NCBI GenBank assembly: GCA_013297575.1
Contig: JAAFHO010000048.1
Location: 1-16,386 of the forward strand
Length of the DNA: 16,386 nt
Source of the DNA: Chitinophagales bacterium
GTDB taxonomy: Bacteria; Bacteroidota; Bacteroidia; Chitinophagales; Saprospiraceae
Direction of reading: 5' to 3'
The position numbers and the translations under genes were made by a program. The notes beneath the pieces are model-generated. The model saw only the letters and a program-made list of their open reading frames with translations, did not search any database and had not been told where the DNA came from. This document shows positions 1 through 5,676 of the stretch, in pieces. Positions within the stretch are counted from its first letter, which is position 1; each line of letters opens with the position of its first letter.

Positions 1-478
1 CCGGCTTGAGTTGGATAATCTTGAGCAAGTCTGTTTCTCCAAAAAGCGCGGGCAATGCCTTGGCCTCCTTGGTAGAAATAGTAGTAACCGACATTTCTGT
101 CGTTTTTACTTTGTCGGCAAGTTGATTGGCTGTAATCGTAATTTCTTCTAAAACAGATCCTTCAGGACTTAGAGCAATATCGAGTTTTACATTGCGGTTG
201 GGTAATATTCGACGCAATTGTGTTTGATAGCCAAGATAGCTAAATTTGAGGGTAACGGAATCTTTAGAAACGGGCACAGAAAAAGAGTAAAATCCATACT
301 CGTTGCTCACATTTCCTTTTCTTAGGCCGATTGCCTCTACCGTTGCGCCAATTAGTGTTTCACCGTTTTCATCATCGCGGATAATACCACTAATAGCAGC
401 ATTATTTTGGGCGGAAAGTGATGAAAGTGAAATAACGCAAGCAGGAATAAGTAGTAATATGTGTTTAATTAATGACAT
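1..478 (-). CDS. TonB-dependent receptor, N-terminal fragment (cut by left window edge)
   Basis: The reading frame opens with ATG at 478-476 and stays open to base 1, giving about 159 residues. A signal peptide (MSLIKHILLLIPACVISLSS, then LSAQ) is followed by a carboxypeptidase-regulatory-like beta-sandwich at about residues 28-105, with typical motifs GETLIGATV, NEYGFYSF and FSYLGYQTQ. A linker (EEITITANQ) then leads into the start of the plug domain (residues 120 on, ending LLKIIQLKP). This order is typical of Bacteroidota outer-membrane TonB-dependent transporters, in which the barrel follows. The fragment shows no substrate. The partner gene that would reveal it (a SusD-like protein, for instance) would lie further left. 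No clear -7 promoter box sits close upstream, so a longer leader or another sigma factor is possible. The family call is secure and the substrate is unknown. Confidence 0.9.
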   Translation of the reverse strand, partial: MSLIKHILLLIPACVISLSSLSAQNNAAISGIIRDDENGETLIGATVEAIGLRKGNVSNEYGFYSFSVPVSKDSVTLKFSYLGYQTQLRRILPNRNVKLDIALSPEGSVLEEITITANQLADKVKTTEMSVTTISTKEAKALPALFGETDLLKIIQLKP

Positions 479-789
479 GTGGATATAATGCTAATTTATT
501 TTAGTATTTGTATATTTAGAAGGATGCTGTAATCGTTTTTTTAAACTCAAAAACACCCCTGTAAGAATATTGTTTGGCAAAGGGACGTAGTTTAACGTTA
601 AATCCAAACAAAGTTCGATTAAAATTACCCGTAATTAGATATGAGACTCTTTTAAGTAGATTTTGGTTGCAATGGGTGCTTTGGTTTTAACAAAAAATAA
701 CCCTTTGTATTGTATCCTTAAACGGGCATTCAACGAGGCGTAGTGATACGTCAACCAAAGATGATGTACTTTTGTAAAAACAATAAACA
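479..789. other. Divergent intergenic region, no gene seen
   Basis: About 310 AT-rich bases separate the divergent receptor and thioesterase genes. I find no RNA gene and no convincing short coding frame. Two things stand out: a perfect 12-base palindrome TTTAACGTTAAA at 591-602, and the thioesterase -7 box at 767-774. The receptor side has no good TAnnTTTG box near its start. The nearest weak match on the minus strand is GAACTTTG at 616-609, about 130 bases from the ATG. Confidence 0.6.
767..774 (+). promoter_or_regulatory. -7 box for the thioesterase gene
   Basis: TACTTTTG matches the Bacteroidota -7 consensus TAnnTTTG and lies 15 nt before the ATG at 790, implying a leader of roughly a dozen nucleotides. 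I could not find a clear -33 TTTG at the expected distance. Confidence 0.6.
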
Positions 790-1185
790 ATGGCGTCTTT
801 TCTAGTACAACATATTACCATCAACGCGACCCATATTGACGAACTACAACACGTCAATAACCTTGTGTATCTACAACTTGCGCTTGATCTTGCGGGTGCA
901 CACTGGCAAAGTGTTGTGCCCGCTGAATTTCCAGATCAGTATGCTTGGATGATTCGTCGTCACGAAATAGATTATCTACACCAGGGCTTCCTTGGTGATG
1001 AATTGGAATTAAAAACGTGGGTGGGCAAACCAACTAACGTGACATGGGAACGGCATACAACCATTATTCGTCCTGCAGATGGTAAAACATTAGTACAACT
1101 CACCAGTACATGGATGTTGATGGACACGATTCGTCAACGTCCCGTAAAACTGGATGAATCTATCTTGAAAATTTTTGCAGATTAA
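790..1185 (+). CDS. Hotdog-fold acyl-CoA thioesterase (4HBT / YbgC-FadM type)
   Basis: This 131-residue protein has the length and motif of single-domain 4-hydroxybenzoyl-CoA thioesterase-like hotdog enzymes. The signature is D17-x3-H21-V-N-N-x2-Y27 (IDELQHVNNLVYL), equivalent to the D-x-x-G-H-V-N-N-x-x-Y motif. The Asp is the usual catalytic residue and the glycine before the His is replaced by Gln20. The following stretch (RRHEIDYLHQGFLGDELELKT) fits the strand that carries the acyl-CoA contact region. Such enzymes hydrolyse cytosolic acyl-CoA thioesters and act as multimers. Substrate preference cannot be read from the sequence. The gene stands alone, with recO converging 90 bp downstream. 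The start codon is supported by the -7 box just upstream. Confidence 0.85.
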   Translation: MASFLVQHITINATHIDELQHVNNLVYLQLALDLAGAHWQSVVPAEFPDQYAWMIRRHEIDYLHQGFLGDELELKTWVGKPTNVTWERHTTIIRPADGKTLVQLTSTWMLMDTIRQRPVKLDESILKIFAD

Positions 1186-1275
1186 GCACAGTGTAAAATA
1201 AGTTTTTTATATTTTGGGTTTGGAATTAGGAATAAATAGGTGCAGCGTACCAAAATATTTGTAGCAAATTTAAAA

Positions 1276-1989
1276 TTAAAAAACGTTTTCCAATACATCA
1301 GGTGTGTGAATATTATCAAAACCTGGAATGTGCAATTGGTAATAAAGCAATAGTTTTTGAAGCATGGCCTTGCGGTCGGCCCTTGAAAATTGTAGGTGAT
1401 GTACTTCCGAGAGATCGCAAGTTGATAAGGCAACTAATTTTTTTGTTTCTTCTTTGGACAACGATTGACCATGAATTGGCTGGACATCCGTTGTAGCACC
1501 TTCACGCAGGTCAAAGTAAACGCCTTCCTCGTCCATTTGTGGATGAAAGCCCAAATGTCCAGACAATTGTACCAAAAAATGAAGATAAATATGAGAAATA
1601 GGATTTTGGGTGGAGTCCAGATAATAGAGCGTATCGGTAAGGTATTCAAACAAATCAGTATTTACCTCGCCCGTTTGTAAACACTTACGGAGTACCTCAG
1701 CCATAAACAAAGCAACTGACCCACGCCCAAGGTCAAATGGAATACCTGTACGCACCACATCTGGGCGGCATTCTTTAAGGCGGTGCATAGCCGTCACATC
1801 AGATTTCCAATAGCAAATAAATTCCACAGGAGACATAGGCTGGAATAATCCCATAGGCATACGCGAACGCGCTGTGCGTACACTACCGCCTATAAAGGTA
1901 GCCAGCCCTTTATCTTCCGTAAAAATATCAGTAATAATACTGGTTTCTCCGTACTTAATAGTTCTAATAACGATACCGCGCGATTTCAT
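1276..1989 (-). CDS. recO: DNA repair protein RecO
   Basis: RecO loads RecA onto SSB-coated single-stranded DNA together with RecR (RecFOR gap repair). From the ATG at 1989 the protein has 237 residues, usual for Bacteroidota RecO. The N-terminal OB-fold starts in the canonical way (MKSRGIVIRTIKYGETSII), with FTEDKGLATFIGGSVR and then the FQPMSPVEF strand. The helical C-terminal domain has the conserved LAF-type helix (GRGSVALFMAEVLRKCL), then HLGFHPQ and YFDLREG. No CxxC zinc-ribbon pair is present, as in many RecO proteins of this phylum. An in-frame ATG at 2016 would add nine residues (MGNFALSLN), but a -7 box lies inside that extension at 2011-2004, so the start at 1989 is preferred. It is transcribed alone and converges on the thioesterase gene. 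Confidence 0.93.
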   Translation of the reverse strand: MKSRGIVIRTIKYGETSIITDIFTEDKGLATFIGGSVRTARSRMPMGLFQPMSPVEFICYWKSDVTAMHRLKECRPDVVRTGIPFDLGRGSVALFMAEVLRKCLQTGEVNTDLFEYLTDTLYYLDSTQNPISHIYLHFLVQLSGHLGFHPQMDEEGVYFDLREGATTDVQPIHGQSLSKEETKKLVALSTCDLSEVHHLQFSRADRKAMLQKLLLYYQLHIPGFDNIHTPDVLENVF

Positions 1990-2003
1990 ATTTAAAGACA
2001 AGG

Positions 2004-2011
2004 CAAAGTTA
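2004..2011 (-). promoter_or_regulatory. -7 box for recO
   Basis: Read on the minus strand the sequence is TAACTTTG, a full match to TAnnTTTG. It ends 14 nt before the ATG at 1989, so the transcript would begin about ten bases before that codon. This placement decides the recO start. No clear -33 element was found. Confidence 0.6.
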
Positions 2012-2092
2012 CCCATTTATTGAAAGGTAAACTTAACTTTTCATATTTTGCTTTATAAGAAATGATAATTAATTGTGTACAAGTCCTAAATT

Positions 2093-2353
2093 GTCGGGAT
2101 TGCTAAAAATATCTAATGTGGTCAGCAAAAGCGAATCCCGACCCTGAAGGGGTCAAACATAAGTAGCCCCGAATAAAATTCGGGGATTAAGGGGGTATGT
2201 TTAATAACCCTGAAGGGGTTCAACGTAATGAAACGCTCAAATACGTTGAAGTTCAACTACTCCGTAGTTGTTAAAAAACACACCCCTTTAATTCCCCGAA
2301 TTTCATTCAGGGCTATTCAAGTTTAACCACTCCGTGTTTGGTCGATTGCTAAA
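2093..2353. repeat. Nested inverted-repeat element between recO and the lipoprotein gene
   Basis: The element has several layers. (1) The arms 2164-2202 and 2276-2315 are about 40 bases each and match as inverted repeats at about 35 of 40 positions. Most differences leave G-T pairs. (2) The left arm itself contains a perfect hairpin, CCCCGAAT-AAA-ATTCGGGG (2167-2185). (3) The short palindromes GACCCTGAAGGGGTC (2140-2154), AACCCTGAAGGGGTT (2206-2220) and CAACTACTCCGTAGTTG (2254-2270) have the same design. (4) TTCAACGTA (2219-2227) pairs with TACGTTGAA (2242-2250). (5) GTCGGGATTGCT (2093-2104) pairs, with one bulge, with 2130-2142. A 10-base direct repeat GATTGCTAAA flanks the set at 2098-2107 and 2344-2353. 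No coding frame is present. It resembles the small palindromic interspersed repeats or MITE remnants seen in Bacteroidota intergenic DNA, but copy number cannot be judged here. Confidence 0.8.
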
Positions 2354-2577
2354 CGGATGATATTAGACTGAAAATATTACTCTAGGCAATGAGCCAAATC
2401 AGAAAACAAAGATCCATTAACCAAACCATTCAATAACATTACAATATTGTTTAGGAATTTAACACATTTTAATTCCATCCTAACATATTTTAGTTGCGAA
2501 GTGTACATCAAAGGGCGCAATATTGCAGCATTATTCACTGATAAGGAGTTTATATCCTTTTAAAACGAAAATTCATC
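2354..2577. other. Upstream region of the lipoprotein gene, no gene seen
   Basis: This AT-rich leader of about 220 bases has no coding frame. It holds the short palindrome GCAATATTGC at about 2517-2526 and the small stem AAGGA/TCCTT at 2542-2558. A TAnnTTTG box is not evident, which sets this gene apart from most of its neighbours. The AAGGAG at about 2542 is too far from the ATG at 2578 to be its ribosome binding site. Confidence 0.4.
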
Positions 2578-3765
2578 ATGTTACGCTTTAATCTTTTTTT
2601 CGCTGCTGTATTATCCTCATTGTTCATTATGACCAGTTGCCACACCGCTAAACGCTACGTTGAAACGGGCGATTACGATGGAGCAATTGACCATTGCGTT
2701 GATAAATTATCTGGACGTAAGAAAAAATCAGAGGAATTAGTTAAAGGATTAGAACTTGCTTTCCAAAAAGCCACCGATCGCGACATGCGTGCTGCTGATG
2801 CGCTTATTGCTGAAAACCGTCCTTCCAATTGGGAACGCATCAACCAAATACACCGTCAAATAAAGGTACGTCAAGAAAAAGTAATGCCTTTAATTCCTTT
2901 GCAAACAAAAGACGGCTATACCGCAAAATTCCTTTTTGTTAATATCGAAAAATTAGAGTCTAATAGCCGTGCCAATGCTGCTGAATATTTATACAACATG
3001 GCTACTGAAGATTTGCAAAGTGCACGTAAAGGCGACAAAACTGCTGCAAAAAATGCTTATAATACCCTTTGCGAATTAGAGCAAAAGTATTACAACGATT
3101 ACAAAAACAAAGAAGACATGAAACGCGAGGCCAGTGCTTTAGGTATCGTTTATGTTATTTTTGATATAAAAAATGAATCGAACCGCTTACTTCCCCGCGA
3201 TTTTAATGATCGTGTGTTGGCCATTAGTAAAAGTGATCTTGATACAAAATGGCGCAGGTACCATTTCAAAGCGGAACCCGGTGTTGCTTACGATTACAAG
3301 GCTACTTTCCGTTTGAACAATATTGATATTTCACCAGAGCGCATCCGCGAACGTATCTATACCGATGAGCGCGAAGTGCAAGATGGTTGGGAATACGTCT
3401 ATGACGACAAGGGTAATGTAAAAAAAGACACCTTAGGTAAAGATATTAAACACGAGCGTTGGATCATGGTACGTGCTAATGTGATTGAAGTTCAACAGTC
3501 TAAAGCCGCTCGTATTAATGGTTATGTAGAGGTTTATAATGCTAATGGTACACAGCGTTTAGAATCTCGTAATGTGGCTACTGAAATACTTTTTGAACAC
3601 TTTGCTTCTACTTTTAACGGTGATGCCCGCGCTTTGAGCGATCAAACCCGTTGCCATATTGGTAGCCGTCCTGCTCCATTCCCGATGGATGAAGATATGT
3701 TGGTACAAGCGGCGGATCGTTTAAAACCTAGTATTGCACAGGAATTGTGTAATTGTATTAGATAG
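2578..3765 (+). CDS. Predicted lipoprotein, 395 aa, unknown function
   Basis: I do not recognise a named family. The N-terminus is a lipoprotein signal (hydrophobic residues 5-17, lipobox IMTSC with Cys21), so the mature protein is probably anchored in a membrane facing the periplasm. Residues 22-65 (KRYVETGDYDGAIDHCVDKL) look like one TPR-type helical hairpin. Residues about 85-175 are largely charged and helical (WERINQIHRQIKVRQEK, then AAEYLYNMATEDLQSARKGD). From about 185 the protein becomes beta-rich (LGIVYVIFDIKNES, HERWIMVRANVIEVQQ, INGYVEVYNANGTQ). It ends in the Cys pair CNC. The arginine codons are strongly biased to CGT/CGC, which may indicate good expression (inference). It is a single-gene unit closed by a strong terminator at 3788. 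TPR-bearing lipoproteins often act in envelope assembly, but that is not shown for this one. Confidence 0.75.
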   Translation: MLRFNLFFAAVLSSLFIMTSCHTAKRYVETGDYDGAIDHCVDKLSGRKKKSEELVKGLELAFQKATDRDMRAADALIAENRPSNWERINQIHRQIKVRQEKVMPLIPLQTKDGYTAKFLFVNIEKLESNSRANAAEYLYNMATEDLQSARKGDKTAAKNAYNTLCELEQKYYNDYKNKEDMKREASALGIVYVIFDIKNESNRLLPRDFNDRVLAISKSDLDTKWRRYHFKAEPGVAYDYKATFRLNNIDISPERIRERIYTDEREVQDGWEYVYDDKGNVKKDTLGKDIKHERWIMVRANVIEVQQSKAARINGYVEVYNANGTQRLESRNVATEILFEHFASTFNGDARALSDQTRCHIGSRPAPFPMDEDMLVQAADRLKPSIAQELCNCIR

Positions 3766-3787
3766 CCCCTTGTTCCCCTGATTTTTT

Positions 3788-3824
3788 GCCGCTCTGCGCT
3801 TCGTTGTGCTGGGCGGCTTTTTTT
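3788..3824 (+). terminator. Rho-independent terminator of the lipoprotein gene
   Basis: A GC-rich stem has 12-base arms (GCCGCTCTGCGC and GTGCTGGGCGGC) with one mismatch and two G-T pairs. It encloses a six-base TTCGTT loop and is followed by seven T residues. It starts 22 bases after the stop codon, as expected for an intrinsic terminator on the plus strand. Confidence 0.9.
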
Positions 3825-3889
3825 ATGTTATCAAAAACGAGTGGTTTGTTTTCAACGTATTTTTTTGTTGTCGTTATTTTAATAGTTTA

Positions 3890-3903
3890 TTGAAGTACTT
3901 CAA
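3890..3903. repeat. 14-bp perfect palindrome
   Basis: TTGAAGTACTTCAA is a perfect palindrome between the two terminator hairpins that separate the convergent lipoprotein and ATPase genes. It may be a protein-binding site or a chance occurrence. It is not followed by a T-run. Confidence 0.5.
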
Positions 3904-3923
3904 ACGACTTTCATGGTAATATA

Positions 3924-3973
3924 TAAACGCCTAATGCCGAGTGGTACAAAGACCACCCGGCATTAGGCGTTTA
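3924..3973 (-). terminator. Long hairpin, likely terminator of the ATPase gene
   Basis: The arms AAACGCCTAATGCCG-A-GTGGT and ACCAC-C-CGGCATTAGGCGTTT pair over 21 positions with a single A-C mismatch around a six-base ACAAAG loop. The hairpin lies 17 bases beyond the stop codon of the minus-strand ATPase gene. Read on that strand, the stem is followed by a T-rich stretch (TTTATATATT). It would also stop any plus-strand transcript that escapes the terminator at 3788. Confidence 0.85.
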
Positions 3974-3990
3974 AAAAACTAGTAAAAAAA

Positions 3991-4395
3991 CTAGATATTA
4001 AATTTCATGGCTACAGTAGAGCCATTTTTCATAAATCTACAATCGTCACTCAGTTCGCGCATCAAGAAAAGTCCACGACCTCCGCATTTTTCAATGCATT
4101 CTGGGCTAGTTGGATCTGGCACTGATGCTGGATTGAAACCGATACCTTGGTCAGATACACGTACTTCTAGAGCGTCTTTGTGGCGATGTAAAGAAATATG
4201 AACTTTTTTGCTGCAATCTCCTCGATTACCGTGCAACATAGCGTTGGTAACAGCTTCGGTTAAAGAGAGCAACATATTTCCTTGTGTGTCTGCCGAGAGT
4301 CGGTAGCGTTGGGCTACGTCATCAATAAATGGCTGCACTTGGTCAACATGGTTGGGGTCAGATTGGAGAAAAAACTGTGCGTCTAAATTACCCAT
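3991..4395 (-). CDS. Stand-alone GHKL ATPase, anti-sigma factor / serine kinase type (RsbW-like)
   Basis: The 134-residue protein consists of one histidine-kinase-like ATPase domain (HATPase_c_2) with no dimerisation or sensor domain. The Bergerat-fold boxes are clear: N box LSLTEAVTNAMLHGN (Glu47, Asn51), G1 box SDQGIGFNP (Asp82, Gly84), and G2 box CGGRGLFLMREL (Gly105-Gly108). In RsbW/SpoIIAB proteins this domain binds a sigma factor and phosphorylates an STAS-domain antagonist on serine. No STAS protein, sigma factor or PP2C phosphatase gene is adjacent, so its partners must lie elsewhere. A TTG at 4401 in the same frame would add two residues. The ATG at 4395 is preferred. It has its own promoter and a leader of about 110 nt containing a palindrome. 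The domain is certain and the target is unknown. Confidence 0.88.
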   Translation of the reverse strand: MGNLDAQFFLQSDPNHVDQVQPFIDDVAQRYRLSADTQGNMLLSLTEAVTNAMLHGNRGDCSKKVHISLHRHKDALEVRVSDQGIGFNPASVPDPTSPECIEKCGGRGLFLMRELSDDCRFMKNGSTVAMKFNI

Positions 4396-4438
4396 TCGCA
4401 AGTAAGTGATTTGATATTCTATGAAGAGAGCGATTCAA

Positions 4439-4452
4439 GAATTGTACAATTC
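4439..4452. promoter_or_regulatory. Palindrome in the ATPase leader, possible operator
   Basis: GAATTGTACAATTC is a perfect 14-base palindrome, 44 bases before the ATPase start codon and downstream of its predicted promoter. A related half (ACAATTG) follows at 4454-4460. A repressor site is possible. No regulator is known from this window. Confidence 0.35.
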
Positions 4453-4512
4453 GACAATTGGGACGGATTATAAAAAAATAATAGGATGAAGGGTTACATT
4501 TATTTAACGGCA

Positions 4513-4544
4513 CAAAGTTAAGGGATTATTAACATACACCGCAA
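4513..4544 (-). promoter_or_regulatory. Promoter of the ATPase gene (-33 TTG, -7 TAACTTTG)
   Basis: On the minus strand CTTG (TTG at 4544-4542) is separated by 21 bases from TAACTTTG (4520-4513). This fits the Bacteroidota housekeeping promoter of a TTG core at -33 and TAnnTTTG at -7. Transcription would start near 4508, giving a leader of about 110 nt. Confidence 0.6.
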
Positions 4545-4640
4545 GGGGTGAGTTCCATTTTCTTGTACTTTTTTTTCAAATTCACGGTTTTTGCACGAAA
4601 ATCTGAGTTATTGTACCAAATACAGCATGTTAATGTTTTG

Positions 4641-5576
4641 CTAAGTACGATTCTTTTTCAAAAAATCGGGTAATTGTCGCAAAGCAGCGAGCTCTTTATA
4701 CTTTTCGCGTACTTCATCTGCTGGAATACCAAAATAAGTTTTGCCTCCATCTAATGATTTTGACACCCCTGATTTGGCCAACACAACTGCTCCTGCACCA
4801 ATATGCAATGCCTGTGCAATGCCTACCTGACCATATAAAACTACATTATCTTCCACAATAGTTTTTCCGCCGATGCCTACTTGAGCCGCAAATAGGCAAT
4901 TTTCGCCAATCACTACTCCGTGTCCAATATGAATTTGGCAATCTAGTTTGCTGCCTTTTCCAATCACTGTGTCGCCACTCACTCCTTTAGCAATGGTACA
5001 GCCGGCACCAATATGTACATCGTTATGGATAATGACCCTTCCTCCAGAGCGCCAAGGCTTGAAACTACCCTCGTCTGTTTTTTTAAAATAAAAAGCGTCG
5101 CTACCAATAATACTATTTGCTCCAATAACCACATTATCGCCAATCAAAGTATGCTCATGGAGTACGGTATTGGCTTGTATGTATGTATTTGCCCCAATAC
5201 GAACATGATTGGCTACTACTACGCCGGGTTCTAGGATTGCGGTGGGGTGAATATCCGCTGCTTCGTGTCGGGTAACCTGGATTGGCTCAAATGGTCGATA
5301 GAGTCGAACAATATCATCATACACTTCAAAAGGGTTTTCGACCAATAAGATTACTTTTCCCTCGGGGCATTCGGTGACTTCGTTGAGTAAGATGACAGTT
5401 GCTGCACTTTTCAAGGTCTTGTCAAAATATTTTTGCACATCAGAAAATGCAATATCCCCAGGCATTACCTTATGAATTTCGTTGATTCCGGTGGCCACTA
5501 TAGTATGATCGCCGATGATTTGAGCATTATAGCGTTTGGCAAGGTCTTGAACGGGAATGGGATGTGGAAATTTCAT
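4641..5576 (-). CDS. LpxD-like UDP-3-O-acylglucosamine N-acyltransferase
   Basis: LpxD transfers a 3-hydroxyacyl chain from acyl carrier protein to UDP-3-O-acylglucosamine in lipid A synthesis. From the ATG at 5576 the protein has 311 residues, shorter than the roughly 340 of classical LpxD. Residues 1-100 match the LpxD uridine-binding domain (NEIHKVMPGDIAFSDVQKYF, then VILLVENPFEVYDDIVRLYRP). Residues 108-280 form the left-handed beta-helix of hexapeptide repeats. The segment QIHIGHGVVIGEN places His219 at the catalytic histidine. The C-terminal helix (PADEVREKYKELAALRQLPDFL) is also family-like. No lpxA, lpxB, lpxC or fabZ is adjacent, so this may be a second copy outside the main lpx cluster. 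The frame extends upstream to 5738, but that part overlaps the promoter and the crotonase gene and is not typical LpxD. I call the family with confidence and the exact substrate with less. Confidence 0.85.
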   Translation of the reverse strand: MKFPHPIPVQDLAKRYNAQIIGDHTIVATGINEIHKVMPGDIAFSDVQKYFDKTLKSAATVILLNEVTECPEGKVILLVENPFEVYDDIVRLYRPFEPIQVTRHEAADIHPTAILEPGVVVANHVRIGANTYIQANTVLHEHTLIGDNVVIGANSIIGSDAFYFKKTDEGSFKPWRSGGRVIIHNDVHIGAGCTIAKGVSGDTVIGKGSKLDCQIHIGHGVVIGENCLFAAQVGIGGKTIVEDNVVLYGQVGIAQALHIGAGAVVLAKSGVSKSLDGGKTYFGIPADEVREKYKELAALRQLPDFLKKNRT

Positions 5577-5616
5577 ACTGCTTGTGTATTGAATTGGGGG
5601 ACATTGAATTATAGCA

Positions 5617-5624
5617 CAAAGGTA
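5617..5624 (-). promoter_or_regulatory. -7 box for the LpxD-like gene
   Basis: TACCTTTG on the minus strand matches TAnnTTTG. It lies 40 bases before the ATG at 5576, so the longer frame to 5738 would begin upstream of the transcript. A -33 TTG at normal spacing is not evident. Confidence 0.55.
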
Positions 5625-5646
5625 GCGTGCGCAACAAGAATATTTA

Positions 5647-5654
5647 TACATTTG
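5647..5654 (+). promoter_or_regulatory. -7 box for the crotonase-family gene
   Basis: TACATTTG matches TAnnTTTG and ends 22 bases before the ATG at 5677. Together with the minus-strand box at 5624-5617 it forms a divergent promoter pair in the 100-base gap between the two genes. Confidence 0.6.
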
Positions 5655-5676
5655 CGCCATAACTACGATATTCAAT

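Noticed and set aside
1990..2016. Upstream ATG for recO (nine extra residues)
   Set aside because: The -7 box TAACTTTG lies inside this stretch, so the codon would not be in the mRNA. Canonical RecO starts at MKSRGIV.
2093..2353. CRISPR array or tRNA cluster
   Set aside because: The repeats are inverted and unequal in spacing, not direct repeats with uniform spacers, and no cloverleaf with conserved tRNA loops is present.
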